64,000 bases of DNA from Natrialba aegyptia DSM 13077 (GCF_000337535.1 NZ_AOIP01000015.1:484840-548839); one strand, 5' to 3'. Positions 1 through 8,605 are shown, numbered from the stretch's first letter. The notes: generated from the letters alone by a model not told the origin. Program-made: numbers and translations.

Positions 1-70
1 TAACTCTTCGCAGGTGAACTCGGCCGGCTCGCCGCCACAGAGGTAGATCCCACGTGACCAGCCAGCGCCG
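1..70. other. window edge, no gene assigned
   Basis: This short stretch lies downstream of the first complete gene. The minus strand is open through it with a Cys-containing reading (GIYLCGGEPAEFTCEEL), which could be the beginning of a gene running off the window, but there is too little sequence to support a call. Confidence 0.3.
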
Positions 71-934
71 TTACTCAAGCACCGACCCGATATCCTCGGC
101 GTGGCGAGCAACGAGTTCAGCGAACGCCTCGGCTTCGCGTCGTTCCTGCGTTTCCCGCTCGCTATCGTCCCGAACCCGACGCTTCAGCACCGCCAGTGCG
201 TCACCCGGGTTGTCAGCGATCGCCTCAGCAACCGTCCGCGGATCGTCCTCGAGACGCGAGATGAGTCCCAGCCGCAGCGCCTCCTCGGCGTCGATGGTGC
301 GACCCGACAGGGCGAACTCGAGCGCGTTGCCCCGCCCGACGAGTTCGGGAAGGCGGACGGTGCCACCCCAAGCGCCGAACAGGCCGAACGTCACGCCCGG
401 TTCGCCGTAGGTCGAGGCGGGCGTCCCGACGCGCACGTCGCAGGCGAGCGCGAGTTCGAGACCGCCGCCCATTGCCGGCCCGTCGATACCGGCAACGACG
501 ATCGCCGGCGAAGCCTCGATAGCGCGAGCGACGCGCTGTCCCAGTCGCGCGAACTCGCGTGCCCGTTCGCGGTCGCCGTCGAGGTCGTTCACGGCGTCGA
601 GGTCGGCGCCGGCACAGAAGGCGGGGCCACGGCCGCGAAGGTAAATAACGGGTGCCGTCGGTACTGATCGAGCGCCTGCCGCCGACGGCGACTCCCCGCG
701 GTCGGCCGATGGGAGGGACGTTTCCGACACCGGAGGCGAAGGAGAGGTCGAAGGCGAATCCGGAGTCGAACCAACGGATTCGATCGCAGCCGCCAGCGCA
801 TCGAGTCCCTCGATCGTCAACGCGTTTCGGGCATCGGGACGATCGAGCGTAATCGTCACTATCCGATCCGACGACTCCGGCTCCGACCGCGACCCGTCAC
901 CGTCAGCAGCGCCCGGATCGTCAATGTCGATCAT
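71..934 (-). CDS. enoyl-CoA hydratase/isomerase family protein
   Basis: A crotonase-fold protein of 287 aa. The family hydrates or isomerises acyl-CoA thioesters in the cytoplasm. The oxyanion-hole segment FCAGADLD is at about residues 106-113, and the second conserved segment MGGGLELALACD at about 155-166 carries the first catalytic Glu position. The position of the second catalytic Glu of classical hydratases looks replaced (YGEPG region, about 176-180), so the exact reaction is open. Residues about 56-94 are a Ser/Pro/Ala-rich insertion inside the N-terminal part of the fold, between the first helix and the strand VIYLRGRG; most family members have only a short loop here. It is divergent from the next gene. 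The family call is firm; the substrate is unknown. Confidence 0.85.
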   Translation of the reverse strand: MIDIDDPGAADGDGSRSEPESSDRIVTITLDRPDARNALTIEGLDALAAAIESVGSTPDSPSTSPSPPVSETSLPSADRGESPSAAGARSVPTAPVIYLRGRGPAFCAGADLDAVNDLDGDRERAREFARLGQRVARAIEASPAIVVAGIDGPAMGGGLELALACDVRVGTPASTYGEPGVTFGLFGAWGGTVRLPELVGRGNALEFALSGRTIDAEEALRLGLISRLEDDPRTVAEAIADNPGDALAVLKRRVRDDSERETQERREAEAFAELVARHAEDIGSVLE

Positions 935-994
935 GACAGGAGTCGATCCGGCGTTTCCAAAGGTCTTTGCCTCCGCCCTCGTAACATCCTGCTA

Positions 995-2038
995 ATGGAC
1001 AAGGCCGACTCCTGTCGGCGTGCTGCCGTCGACGCTCTCGCGGATGTGGAACCACCGCGATTGGCTTCGCTCCTCGATACCGTTCTGGAGGACGCCTCGA
1101 TGCTCCCAGGCGTCCTCACCATCGAGAGCGCCACGATACACACACCCGAACTCTCTAGCCCCCTCGACGATTCGACTTCAAAGAGCGATCGAGAGCAAGA
1201 CCACCCCCAGCGCCGAGACACCGACCGGCCCATAGAGTCCACCGAACTCGACACTGACACACTCCTCACCCACGCCGCCGGCGTCCAACTGATCTACGAG
1301 GGACTCCGACTCACACGTGAACTCGCACACGAAGACTCCTGGTGCGGCGACAACGCCCACGCGAATCAGCCCACGCCCGCGTCCCAGTCCCAATTACAAT
1401 CACAGTCACAGTCACAGTCACAGCCAGAGCACCACCCACAGTCACAGGCTCAATCTCAGTCAGATCCCCACTCTCAGCCCCAATCGCAATCGCAGTACAC
1501 CGACGATCTCACAATCCTCGCCGCAGACATCCTCGTCGCCCGCGGCTTCTCCCTGCTCGCCCGAACCGACGCCGCCGACAAAGCCGTCCACACCGTGCAG
1601 GCCTTCGGACGCGACCAGACCAGACGCGCCGAACTCACCAATACACCCACACCCCCGACCGCAACCTCTACAGCAAGCACACAACCCAGCACAGCCGCCA
1701 ACCCAACCGCCGAAACAACCTCCTCAAAATCCACCACGTCCGCAAACACCGCAAAGACAACAAAGGCAACGCTCTCCCCCCATTCAATCAACACCAATCT
1801 CGAACGCGATATCCTCGAACTCGCCGTTCGCACCGGCGCAGCCACCGCCGACACATCCCCCTCCGCTTTCGCCCTCGAACTCGCAACCACCCTCACCGAC
1901 ACCCTCCTCCCCACCGACACCTTCCTCCCAACCTTCCCCCCAGTCACGGACGGTCTCGCTGAACTCGGCCATCTCGCTGCCGATCAAAATCACGAAAAAA
2001 ACTCGGCCGGTTGTGCCCCATCTGCAACCGATCCATAA
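995..2038 (+). CDS. haloarchaeal polyprenyl-synthetase-like DUF protein (DUF7114-like)
   Basis: A 347-aa protein that resembles a haloarchaea-specific family (I believe DUF7114), distantly like all-alpha polyprenyl synthetases; no reaction can be assigned. The N-terminal part (RRAAVDALADVEPPRLASLL; LEDASMLPGVLTI) and the segments TDDLTILAADILVARGFSLL (about 170-189) and ERDILELAVRTGAA are the conserved, helix-forming blocks. Between them sit two low-complexity linkers: a Gln/Ser dipeptide repeat (about residues 130-168) and a Thr/Ala/Pro/Ser-rich stretch (about 215-265). The ATG at 995 is preceded by an intergenic space shared with the divergent upstream gene. The linkers are expanded by hexanucleotide repeats in the DNA, so length may vary between strains. 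Confidence 0.6.
   Translation: MDKADSCRRAAVDALADVEPPRLASLLDTVLEDASMLPGVLTIESATIHTPELSSPLDDSTSKSDREQDHPQRRDTDRPIESTELDTDTLLTHAAGVQLIYEGLRLTRELAHEDSWCGDNAHANQPTPASQSQLQSQSQSQSQPEHHPQSQAQSQSDPHSQPQSQSQYTDDLTILAADILVARGFSLLARTDAADKAVHTVQAFGRDQTRRAELTNTPTPPTATSTASTQPSTAANPTAETTSSKSTTSANTAKTTKATLSPHSINTNLERDILELAVRTGAATADTSPSAFALELATTLTDTLLPTDTFLPTFPPVTDGLAELGHLAADQNHEKNSAGCAPSATDP
1387..1500 (+). repeat. hexanucleotide (CAGTCA-like) tandem tract inside a gene
   Basis: An imperfect 6-bp tandem repeat (CAGTCA/CAATCG/CAGTCC units) that encodes alternating Gln and Ser. It keeps the reading frame, which fits replication slippage in multiples of one dipeptide. Similar tracts with other dipeptides occur at 26690-26757, 43387-43478 and 45868-45935. 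Confidence 0.8.
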
Positions 2039-2253
2039 TCCCGTTCTCCCAGTCGTTCTCACTCGAGTGCAAGCTGAACTCGGCCAGTTATCACCATTGT
2101 CTCGTACCGAAAGCCAGCACCCACCACCAGTGGCGATGCCAGCACTCCAAACTATCGGTCTCCCAAACCTGAACTCCCGGAGTGAAATCGCATGACACGG
2201 CTGCTGTAGATGGAAAGGGATATAACCCATGGCACCACTCCATCTAAACGCGT

Positions 2254-2325
2254 GCCTGGGTAGCTTAGCGGTAAAGCGCGTCCTTGGTAAGGACGAGAGC
2301 CCGGGTTCAAATCCCGGCCTAGGCT
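2254..2325 (+). tRNA. tRNA-Thr (anticodon GGT)
   Basis: A complete 72-nt cloverleaf. The acceptor stem is GCCTGGG/CCTAGGC with one G-T pair, the D-arm is GCTTAGCGGTAAAGC, the anticodon stem is CGTCC/GGACG with loop TTGGTAA, and the T-arm is CCGGG TTCAAAT CCCGG. The loop places GGT as anticodon, reading ACC/ACT threonine codons. The discriminator is T2325 and no CCA is encoded, as is usual in archaea. There is no intron. Confidence 0.95.
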
Positions 2326-2431
2326 TCGTTTCTCTCAATCAGTTCGGTATTCGTAACAGAACAATAGCGATACGGCGTCGAGTTCAGTAGCGACAGTCAA
2401 ATAGTCGTGAACGCTGTCGTTGAGGATGTAC

Positions 2432-2743
2432 CTACCACGTCTCGATTCGTCCCGCACGGATATCCTCGACACAGCCTTCACAGTCCGGATGGTCTGCTTC
2501 GTAGCACGCTGGACGGTACTGATCGTCGAGCATTGCTGCTCGGCGTTCTGCATACCGTCGGCAGACGATCTGTGCCCGGCCTTCGCTATCGGAGGGGAGT
2601 TGGCGAACGTTTTTGGCCACTTCATAGGCCTGCTGGGCTTCTTCGAGTTGGCGATCGGTCGACCCCCGAACCTGTTCGTACTGCTCGCCTGCCGCCTGAA
2701 GTTTCGAACGCAGGAACTGCGTGAGTCGACGACGATCCGACAT
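2432..2743 (-). CDS. small haloarchaeal DUF protein (DUF7091-like)
   Basis: A 103-aa protein starting at MSDRRRLTQFLRSKLQ. It has a basic N-terminal helical region, a coiled-coil-prone middle (EEAQQAYEVAKNVRQ), then conserved motifs GRAQIVCRRYAERRA and CYEADHPDCEGCVEDIR near the C-terminus. The four Cys/His residues of the last part (C, H, C, C) could bind a metal. I recognise it as a conserved haloarchaeal family, probably DUF7091, with no known function. A longer frame to 2770 exists, but the internal ATG fits the family better. It lies alone between two tRNA genes. Confidence 0.65.
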   Translation of the reverse strand: MSDRRRLTQFLRSKLQAAGEQYEQVRGSTDRQLEEAQQAYEVAKNVRQLPSDSEGRAQIVCRRYAERRAAMLDDQYRPACYEADHPDCEGCVEDIRAGRIETW

Positions 2744-2916
2744 ACGCAGTAGTATCCGGTCGCCGACCACATAGACCCGTCGCTGCCCAGGTCTGTTGTG
2801 GCTGTCGGTAGTGTGATCGTATGCTTTCGCATAGTTGTCGAGGCCAATTTGCTACACCAAGACGGAGAGTAAGGGTTAACTACAGGCCACGTTTTTCTCT
2901 GCATAGACGGGAAACG

Positions 2917-3022
2917 GGGCCCTTAGCTCAGTCTGGTTAGAGCGCTCGGCTCATAACACGATCGCATCGATGCGGTCATGTGAGACACCGAGTGGTCGAT
3001 GGTTCGAATCCGTCAGGGCCCA
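2917..3022 (+). tRNA. tRNA-Met (CAT), elongator, with intron
   Basis: Acceptor stem GGGCCCT/AGGGCCC, D-arm GCTC...GAGC, anticodon stem CTCGG/CCGAG and T-arm GATGG TTCGAAT CCGTC give a good cloverleaf once an intron of about 31 nt (about 2956-2986) is removed after position 37. The anticodon is CAT at 2952-2954. The intron folds by itself (GATCGC/GCGGTC stem), as expected for the bulge-helix-bulge substrate of archaeal splicing endonuclease. Haloarchaeal elongator tRNA-Met genes are known to carry introns at this place. The discriminator is A3022 and no CCA is encoded. Confidence 0.92.
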
Positions 3023-3413
3023 TCCGCAAAAACTAGAAGTGTAGCCGGAACTGATTCAGCGTTCTTCAGCCACTCACCTCACCAGAGACGCCGTTTGCCG
3101 TTTTAGCTACGGTGGGTTCAGAATCGGACCGAACCAGCGACTGCTTCCGGGTCTTCGGACCGAACCGCTGCCCTGCGAAATCAGTGGCCGGGAACGGAGT
3201 GAGCGGCGTGACGCTCGCGCCGTGGCCGGCCGCCAATCACTATTGGAAGTCCAGCTTGGCTCTTCAGGGATTCCGGAAGTGAACAGGGGGCCGTCGTATC
3301 AGAGTTCAGATCGTGACGGCTGGAACGGGGCTACACCTCCAACCGGGGACTGCATGTGAGTGGTGACTGTGGACGCCGCTGAGTGTTCCCAATCGACTCG
3401 GAATTGAGCCCGT
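3023..3413. other. 391-bp intergenic region without a recognised gene
   Basis: No convincing coding frame is visible. It contains a GC-rich dyad-rich patch at about 3181-3235 (GAGCG-GCGTGA-CGCTC inside flanking TGGCCGG copies) of the same kind of palindromic sequence that has inserted into trpA. Otherwise nothing is recognised. Confidence 0.5.
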
Positions 3414-4097
3414 TCATTCGAGCGCGAGTTCACTGGAGGGAGTGGAGTCGATGTCGGTGGATTGTGAGTCGGTTGCGGTGGTGGTCGTGTTGTGGTTGGG
3501 GTTGGGGTTGGGGTCGCGATCGACGTTTGTAGTTGTGGTAGTTGTGGTTGTGCCGCTACTGGCGTCTGCCGACGGGGGTGTGGCGTCAGTTGTGTTCGTC
3601 GTTGTCGTTTCAGTGGTGGTGTCGTGTGTGTCGTGCGCGTCGTCGAGTTCGTCGGGTGGCGTGCCGTCGGACGGACGAGTATCGTCGAGTTCGATATCGT
3701 CTGCAGCCGGTTCCTGAAGCGTACTCGCTTTGGGAATTTCGATCCGGAGCGAGCCGGTGTCTGAGAGGGTTGCGGTTCCGGCGTTGGGGTCGACGACGGC
3801 ATCGGCCGGGAGGTCGGCCGTGCCGCTGAGGTTGGTTCCACGGCCGGGAAATCGCATCTCGTAGCTGTCACGGAACGGGCGGAAACGGTCGACGCTGATC
3901 TTGACGGTTCCGTCCATGTACCGGACCTGGACGTCGTCTGGTTCGGCACCGGGAGCGTCGAAGACGACGAGATAGGAGTCGTCGTTTTCGAGGAGGTCGA
4001 CGGGCAGTGAGCGCTGGTTCTGGATGCGACCGCTTGCCCGGCCGAGTTGGCGGTAGAGCACGTGTGTGATCGACGAGCCAAGGGACGGTTTGTTCAC
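3414..4097 (-). CDS. Hsp20/alpha-crystallin small heat-shock protein
   Basis: A 227-aa protein. Residues about 25-125 form an alpha-crystallin domain: LPVDLLENDDSYLVVFDAPG is the typical first strand pair, followed by VQVRYMDGTVKISVDRFRPF and the C-terminal strand motif SLRIEIPK. The family acts as an ATP-independent holdase in the cytoplasm. The last 90 residues are a Thr/Asp/Asn-rich low-complexity tail (many TTT and NPNPNPN units) that is not part of the fold and is much longer than usual. The classical C-terminal I-x-I tail motif is not evident. The gene is monocistronic, with a long AT-richer upstream region toward 4200. Confidence 0.85.
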   Translation of the reverse strand: MNKPSLGSSITHVLYRQLGRASGRIQNQRSLPVDLLENDDSYLVVFDAPGAEPDDVQVRYMDGTVKISVDRFRPFRDSYEMRFPGRGTNLSGTADLPADAVVDPNAGTATLSDTGSLRIEIPKASTLQEPAADDIELDDTRPSDGTPPDELDDAHDTHDTTTETTTTNTTDATPPSADASSGTTTTTTTTNVDRDPNPNPNHNTTTTATDSQSTDIDSTPSSELALE

Positions 4098-4309
4098 TCC
4101 GCATCACCTCTCGTGAAACCGACACGGCGGGCGGGAGCCAGTGCGCTGTGCTGGGCGGAGACCTGGGTGAGAGCACGTAACATAGCCGATGGGGAAACTA
4201 CGATAGCCACGTTCTTATTAATTTTGGTGTTGAGTAAAATAACGTCTGACGCGACGGTCGATCGAGTTCGCTGGCGCAGTGGCGGATGGGCTGTACGGAG
4301 ACTGGTGGC

Positions 4310-4468
4310 TCAGAGTTCGACCGGTTCGAGACAGTCGGTACCGCCGCAGACGGGACACGAGAGTTCGGAGCTGTCGAACTCGTCGGGAACGTCGTAGGTG
4401 TAGTGGTTCTCGAACAGGTCGAGGAAGCAGTCGTCGTCGGTGCAGACGATTTCTTCGGTCGGTGGCAT
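4310..4468 (-). CDS. small CPxCG zinc-finger protein (DUF7559-like)
   Basis: A 52-aa protein starting at MPPTEEIVCTDDDC. Two Cys pairs (CTDDDC and CPVCGGTDC) can form one zinc site. It resembles a conserved haloarchaeal small zinc-finger family, which I believe is DUF7559. Haloarchaea have many such small zinc proteins of mostly unknown function. The longer frame upstream (to 4498) adds a hydrophobic stretch not expected in this family, so the inner ATG is preferred. Confidence 0.7.
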   Translation of the reverse strand: MPPTEEIVCTDDDCFLDLFENHYTYDVPDEFDSSELSCPVCGGTDCLEPVEL

Positions 4469-4597
4469 GATCGACAGTACCGGGACCAGGACCATCAACG
4501 CGGCGGTTGCGGTGGTTCGTGTTAGACACCCTCGTTATCTCGCGTCTCGTGTCTCCCGTTAGTCACCGTTTTGTCGTTCGAGGCGCTATCGGTCGGT

Positions 4598-6367
4598 ATG
4601 ACTGGCTCCGGCTCCGGCTCTGGTCCCGACTCCGGGACGGAGACGGACGCGCTCTCGGTGACGATCGTCGACGGGTACGTCGACGAACCCGCACATTTCG
4701 GAGTCCCGCCGTACATCTCGACGTATCCCCGGTACACGGCGGGCGCGCTCGTTGATGCGGGCGTCCCGCGCGAGAAAATTACGTATCACACGATCGACGG
4801 TCTGCGAGACGACCCCGATCGATGGCGCGCTGTCGACGACGCCGATCTCATGATCTACCTGGGCGGGATGACCGTCCCCGGCAAGTACGTCGGGGGCACG
4901 CCCGCCGAACCCGACGAGGTACGCAAACTCGCGTGGACGGCGAGCGGCACGAGCCTGATGGGCGGCCCGGTCAAGTTCGGCGTCGGCGACGAGAACGCCG
5001 GCGCGACCGAAACCGAACGACAGGACTTAGACTTCGATTTCGTCGCCAAGGGCGACGTCGAGGCCGCCGTCCACGACCTCGTCGAAAGCGGCCTCGAGGG
5101 CTTCAACAATCGAATGCGGGACATCGACGAGGTCTCGCGATGGGCACAGGAGGGGGCCTTCATCGTCGAGCAACACCCAAACCACCCCGAGTACCTCATC
5201 GCCGAACTCGAGACCTCGCGCGGCTGTGCCTACCGGTGCTCGTTCTGTACCGAACCGCTGTACGGAAACCCCTCGTTCCGCCCGCCGCCGACCGTCGTCG
5301 GCGAGGTCGACGCGCTCGCGGACTACGGTGTGAAACACTTCCGGATCGGCCGGCAGGCGGATATCCTGGCCTACGGCGGGGACGGCGAAGCACCAAACCC
5401 AGATGCGCTCCGCCAACTCTACAGCGGTATCCGGGAGGTCGCGCCGAATCTCGAGACTCTTCACCTGGACAACATGAATCCCATCACGATCGTCAACTGG
5501 CCGGAGAAGAGCCGCGAGGGGATTCGGATTATCGCAGAGCACAACACGCCCGGTGACACGGCTGCGTTCGGGCTAGAATCCGCCGACCCCGTCGTCCAGG
5601 AGGAGAACAACCTGAACGTCACCGCCGAGGAGTGCTTCGAAGCCGTTCGCATCGTCAACGAAGAAGCGGGCTGGCGGCCGGGCGGACCGAACGATCCGAC
5701 CGTCGATGCAACGACCAGCGACGCTCGCCCGCGCCGACTGCCCAAACTCCTCCCCGGCATCAACCTCCTCCACGGACTCAAGGGCGAACGCGAGGAAACC
5801 TACCGGCACAACCGCGAGTTCCTCCAGCGCGTCTACGACGAGGGCTACATGCTTCGGCGCGTGAACATCCGACAGGTCATGTCCTTCGACGGCACCGACA
5901 TGTCCGATACGGGTGCCGAAATCGCGAACGAGCACAAGAAGCTCTTCAAGCGCTACAAACAGCAGGTTCGCGAAGAAATCGACAACCCGATGCTGGGGCG
6001 CGTTGTCCCGCCGGGAACCGTCCTCTCGGACGTCCACCTCGAGTATCACCAAGACGGGAAAACCTTCGGCCGCCAGCTCGGCACCTATCCGCTGCTCGTG
6101 GGTATCCCCGGCGAACGCGAACTCGGGCGGACGATCGACGTCGCCGTCGTCGACCACGGCTATCGCTCCGTGACCGGCGTTCCGTACCCGCTCGATCTCA
6201 ACGGTGCTTCGATGGACGAACTCACCGCGATTCCCGGCGTCGGCGATCGGACGGCGGGCGACATCGTCGTCAACCGCCCCTACGAGTCCGTCACGGACGC
6301 CGGCCTCGAAACGGCGATCGAACTCGACGAGTTCGTGACGACGCGCCCGTTCGAGCACGCGGATTGA
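4598..6367 (+). CDS. radical SAM protein with helix-hairpin-helix C-terminus
   Basis: A 589-aa enzyme. The 4Fe-4S ligand motif is CAYRCSFC at about residues 210-217, followed by a radical SAM barrel (FRIGRQADIL; LHLDNMNP; FGLESADPVVQEENNLN). The N-terminal ~200 residues look like a Rossmann-type region (VDGYVDEPAHFGVPPYIST; LMIYLGGMTVPGKYVGG) resembling B12-binding-like domains of other radical SAM proteins. The C-terminus has a helix-hairpin-helix (LDLNGASMDELTAIPGVGDR), suggesting nucleic-acid contact. This architecture is conserved in archaea, but its substrate is not known to me. The ATG at 4598 is chosen over an upstream TTG at 4571. A Gly/Ser-rich segment follows the start. Confidence 0.85.
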   Translation: MTGSGSGSGPDSGTETDALSVTIVDGYVDEPAHFGVPPYISTYPRYTAGALVDAGVPREKITYHTIDGLRDDPDRWRAVDDADLMIYLGGMTVPGKYVGGTPAEPDEVRKLAWTASGTSLMGGPVKFGVGDENAGATETERQDLDFDFVAKGDVEAAVHDLVESGLEGFNNRMRDIDEVSRWAQEGAFIVEQHPNHPEYLIAELETSRGCAYRCSFCTEPLYGNPSFRPPPTVVGEVDALADYGVKHFRIGRQADILAYGGDGEAPNPDALRQLYSGIREVAPNLETLHLDNMNPITIVNWPEKSREGIRIIAEHNTPGDTAAFGLESADPVVQEENNLNVTAEECFEAVRIVNEEAGWRPGGPNDPTVDATTSDARPRRLPKLLPGINLLHGLKGEREETYRHNREFLQRVYDEGYMLRRVNIRQVMSFDGTDMSDTGAEIANEHKKLFKRYKQQVREEIDNPMLGRVVPPGTVLSDVHLEYHQDGKTFGRQLGTYPLLVGIPGERELGRTIDVAVVDHGYRSVTGVPYPLDLNGASMDELTAIPGVGDRTAGDIVVNRPYESVTDAGLETAIELDEFVTTRPFEHAD

Positions 6368-6508
6368 GGAGAGTGCGCGGATTGAGGAGAGTGCGCGAGT
6401 GGAAAGCGAGATGGGTCGACTGAAACCGGGCGTGTGGAGAAGAATTCTCGGTCGTGGTCGGTAGTTCTAATACGGATGAGCGTCAGAGGTGGAATTGAGG
6501 GTCTACCT

Positions 6509-6931
6509 GTGGAAATATCTGAAAAACTCCTGTGTCTGTTCAGTACGGAGGTTTCGGCAGAGGAGGACCGATACGTCATCGAGGTACCACGTCAGGAAGT
6601 CGAGACCGGCGACATCGATCCGGAGGAGGTCTACCGTGTGGCGCTCATCTCTCGCGAGGGCGAGGAGGGTGAGGTCGAGGCATCGGCGGCGGCACAACCG
6701 CAGCCACAGCCACAAACCGCCACTTCGGAGCCACAGCCACCGGTCGATGTCGGTGAAACGCGCTACGTCGAAATCGAAGATATCGGCAAGCAGGGTGACG
6801 GGATTGCCCGCGTCGAACGCGGCTACGTTATCATCGTTCCCGGCGCGGATGTCGGTGAACGCGTCAAGATCGAGGTCACCGAGGTCAAGTCGAACTTCGC
6901 AGTCGGCGAGATTATCGAAGACACGTTCTAA
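6509..6931 (+). CDS. TRAM domain protein
   Basis: About 140 aa. The N-terminus (VEISEKLLCLFS) is followed by a short acidic strand region, a Gln/Pro linker (QPQPQPQ) and a C-terminal TRAM domain (about residues 85-140; EIEDIGKQGDGIARVERGYV, then IIVPGADVGERVKIEVT). TRAM is an OB-like RNA-binding fold found in tRNA-modifying enzymes; in archaea stand-alone TRAM proteins are thought to act as RNA chaperones. The GTG at 6509 matches the usual start of the family; an in-frame ATG at 6476 would add 11 residues. The Gln/Pro linker is another dipeptide expansion. Confidence 0.8.
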   Translation: MEISEKLLCLFSTEVSAEEDRYVIEVPRQEVETGDIDPEEVYRVALISREGEEGEVEASAAAQPQPQPQTATSEPQPPVDVGETRYVEIEDIGKQGDGIARVERGYVIIVPGADVGERVKIEVTEVKSNFAVGEIIEDTF

Positions 6932-7023
6932 CGTCACCGTTACCGGAGAGTGGCGCGCTGTCCGGTCCGAAACCGACGACCGAGGAGCCACTGGCGAGTT
7001 CGGCAATTCTCTTCACGTAACGC

Positions 7024-7794
7024 TCACGATTGGGGCGGGATCGTCTCGCGGTAAGTACCCGGATCGTCGTGAAAACAGTCGCCGACGACGATCGCATCCG
7101 CGCCGGCTTCAAGAATCGTGGTGGCTTTCTCGCGCGTGTCGATGCCGCCGCCGTAGAGCAGGACCGTTTCGTCGAGGTATCGCGCGGCTGATGCAACGTC
7201 TTCCGGCCCGCCGTAGGTACCCGAGTACTCGACGTAGAAGATCGGAAAGTCGTAGAACGTCTCCGTCGCGAGCGCCGCACCCGCGACTTGGGCGGGCGTG
7301 TACGCGGTTTCGACGCCCGAGACAGTTGCTGCCGCCGAATCGAGATGCTGGATGACGTATCCTTCGGCGATCAGGTTCGTCGCGAGTTCGGCGACGGCGT
7401 CGACGCCTTTGGACGTGACCAGATCGCCGACGAGGGGGACGGTACTGCCGGTGAGTTCGTCGGGTTTGCGCGCGACCTCGGTGAAGAGGTCGAGGTGTTT
7501 GCCGACGAAGTTGGTCCGGTCGCCGTTGTAGACGGCGGGGACGGCAATGGCTGTGGCGGCGTCTATGGTGTCGGTCGAGACCTGCGTGGCGCTGTAGGGT
7601 TCCTGAAGGACGGGGAGGTCGGGGGCGATGTCGTCGATCGCTCGAATCGTCTCGAGGGTGTTGGCCTCGGTCACGTCGTCGGACCCGCCGACGATCACGA
7701 GATCGGTGTCCGCGATGACGCCGGGATTGGCCGGTAACGGTTTGGCTGGATCGACTTTCGTGACGTGTCGAATGTCGTGCCACGCGATGTCCAT
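7024..7794 (-). CDS. phosphoglycerol geranylgeranyltransferase (GGGP synthase)
   Basis: 256 aa, TIM-barrel PcrB/GGGPS family. It joins geranylgeranyl diphosphate to sn-glycerol-1-phosphate, the first ether bond of archaeal membrane lipids. Visible family features are ITKVDPAKPLP near the N-terminus, DLVIVGGSDDVT, a core FYVEYSGTYGGPEDV (about 187-201) and phosphate-binding LLYGGGIDTREKA (about 211-223) followed by ADAIVVGDCFHDD. The length is typical. The product connects to the geranylgeranyl reductase encoded at 52547, which saturates the chains. The gene stands alone between a convergent TRAM gene and YkgJ on the same strand. Confidence 0.9.
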   Translation of the reverse strand: MDIAWHDIRHVTKVDPAKPLPANPGVIADTDLVIVGGSDDVTEANTLETIRAIDDIAPDLPVLQEPYSATQVSTDTIDAATAIAVPAVYNGDRTNFVGKHLDLFTEVARKPDELTGSTVPLVGDLVTSKGVDAVAELATNLIAEGYVIQHLDSAAATVSGVETAYTPAQVAGAALATETFYDFPIFYVEYSGTYGGPEDVASAARYLDETVLLYGGGIDTREKATTILEAGADAIVVGDCFHDDPGTYRETIPPQS

Positions 7795-7882
7795 AGCAAA
7801 ACCGTCACAGACGCATGTGAATTTTCTGTCGATTTTGCGGCCCTGAGACTGACTGGCCGCCTGTCTGGACTCACACGGTCAC

Positions 7883-8605
7883 TTAGTCGGAGAGTTGCGT
7901 TCCATCCGGCCGTTTCGCTCCTTCAGAATCGTGAACGACAACCTCGCCCGCCCCGGTATCGACGGGCGCGTACGCATCACGAACGTCGATCGCCTCCTCG
8001 AGTTCGCGAACGGCGCGTTCTTTGAGCGCGGCGGCGAGTGCTTCGGCGTCCGCGCGGGAGATGTCGCGACCGAGGCCCTCGCACTCGTGGGCGCGGACGA
8101 CGCCGGCTTCGTCGACGGCCTCGCCCATCGGCTGGCTGGTGCCGTCGAGGGCGACGCTGAAGGGGTAGGTTCGACAGATCAGCGGGCGGTCGTCGTGGGC
8201 GGTGCAGGCTCCGACGCCCGCGTCGTCTTCCGCGTAGAAGACGCAGTCCCCGCAGCCGTCGGTCTGGAGCGCCCATTCGAAGGTTTCGCCTTCCGGTCCG
8301 TCCTCGCCCTCGGTGAGGCCGTAGGGCATCGGCCGGGCGACGTCGCGCCAGTCGCGCGCTTCGGCGGTTGTGTCCGATTCGGCGGTGTCGGAACCGGTGG
8401 CATCAGCGCTATCGCCCGCCGCGGCGGCGGCCTGTAATTCGCGAACTTCGTCGGGAAAGACCGTCGCCGTGTGCTCGTCCTCGCCGTGGCTCGTACAGCA
8501 GGCCCCACAGCGGGTGCACTCGAAGCCGATCGATTCGATGGCGTCGGCCAGGTCGTCGACGGAGAGTTCGCGGGCGCGGTCGAGTTCGGTTTCGAGCGAG
8601 GGCAC
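7883..8605 (-). CDS. YkgJ family cysteine-cluster protein
   Basis: About 240 aa with the cysteine cluster of the YkgJ (UPF0153) family: CTRCGACC near residue 25-35, then CGDCVFY, CTAHDDRPLICRTYPF in the middle. These Cys residues probably bind zinc or an Fe-S cluster; the family role is unknown. An Ala/Asp/Thr-rich insertion lies between the first cluster and the conserved core. The GTG at 8605 (VPSLETELDRAR) is chosen because the longer frame upstream is Arg-rich and non-conserved. Only about 29 bp separate it from the MBL gene on the same strand, so the two may be co-transcribed. Confidence 0.82.
   Translation of the reverse strand: MPSLETELDRARELSVDDLADAIESIGFECTRCGACCTSHGEDEHTATVFPDEVRELQAAAAAGDSADATGSDTAESDTTAEARDWRDVARPMPYGLTEGEDGPEGETFEWALQTDGCGDCVFYAEDDAGVGACTAHDDRPLICRTYPFSVALDGTSQPMGEAVDEAGVVRAHECEGLGRDISRADAEALAAALKERAVRELEEAIDVRDAYAPVDTGAGEVVVHDSEGAKRPDGTQLSD

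Noticed and set aside
1387..1500. CRISPR-like repeat
   Set aside because: The unit is 6 bp without spacers; it is a coding microsatellite.
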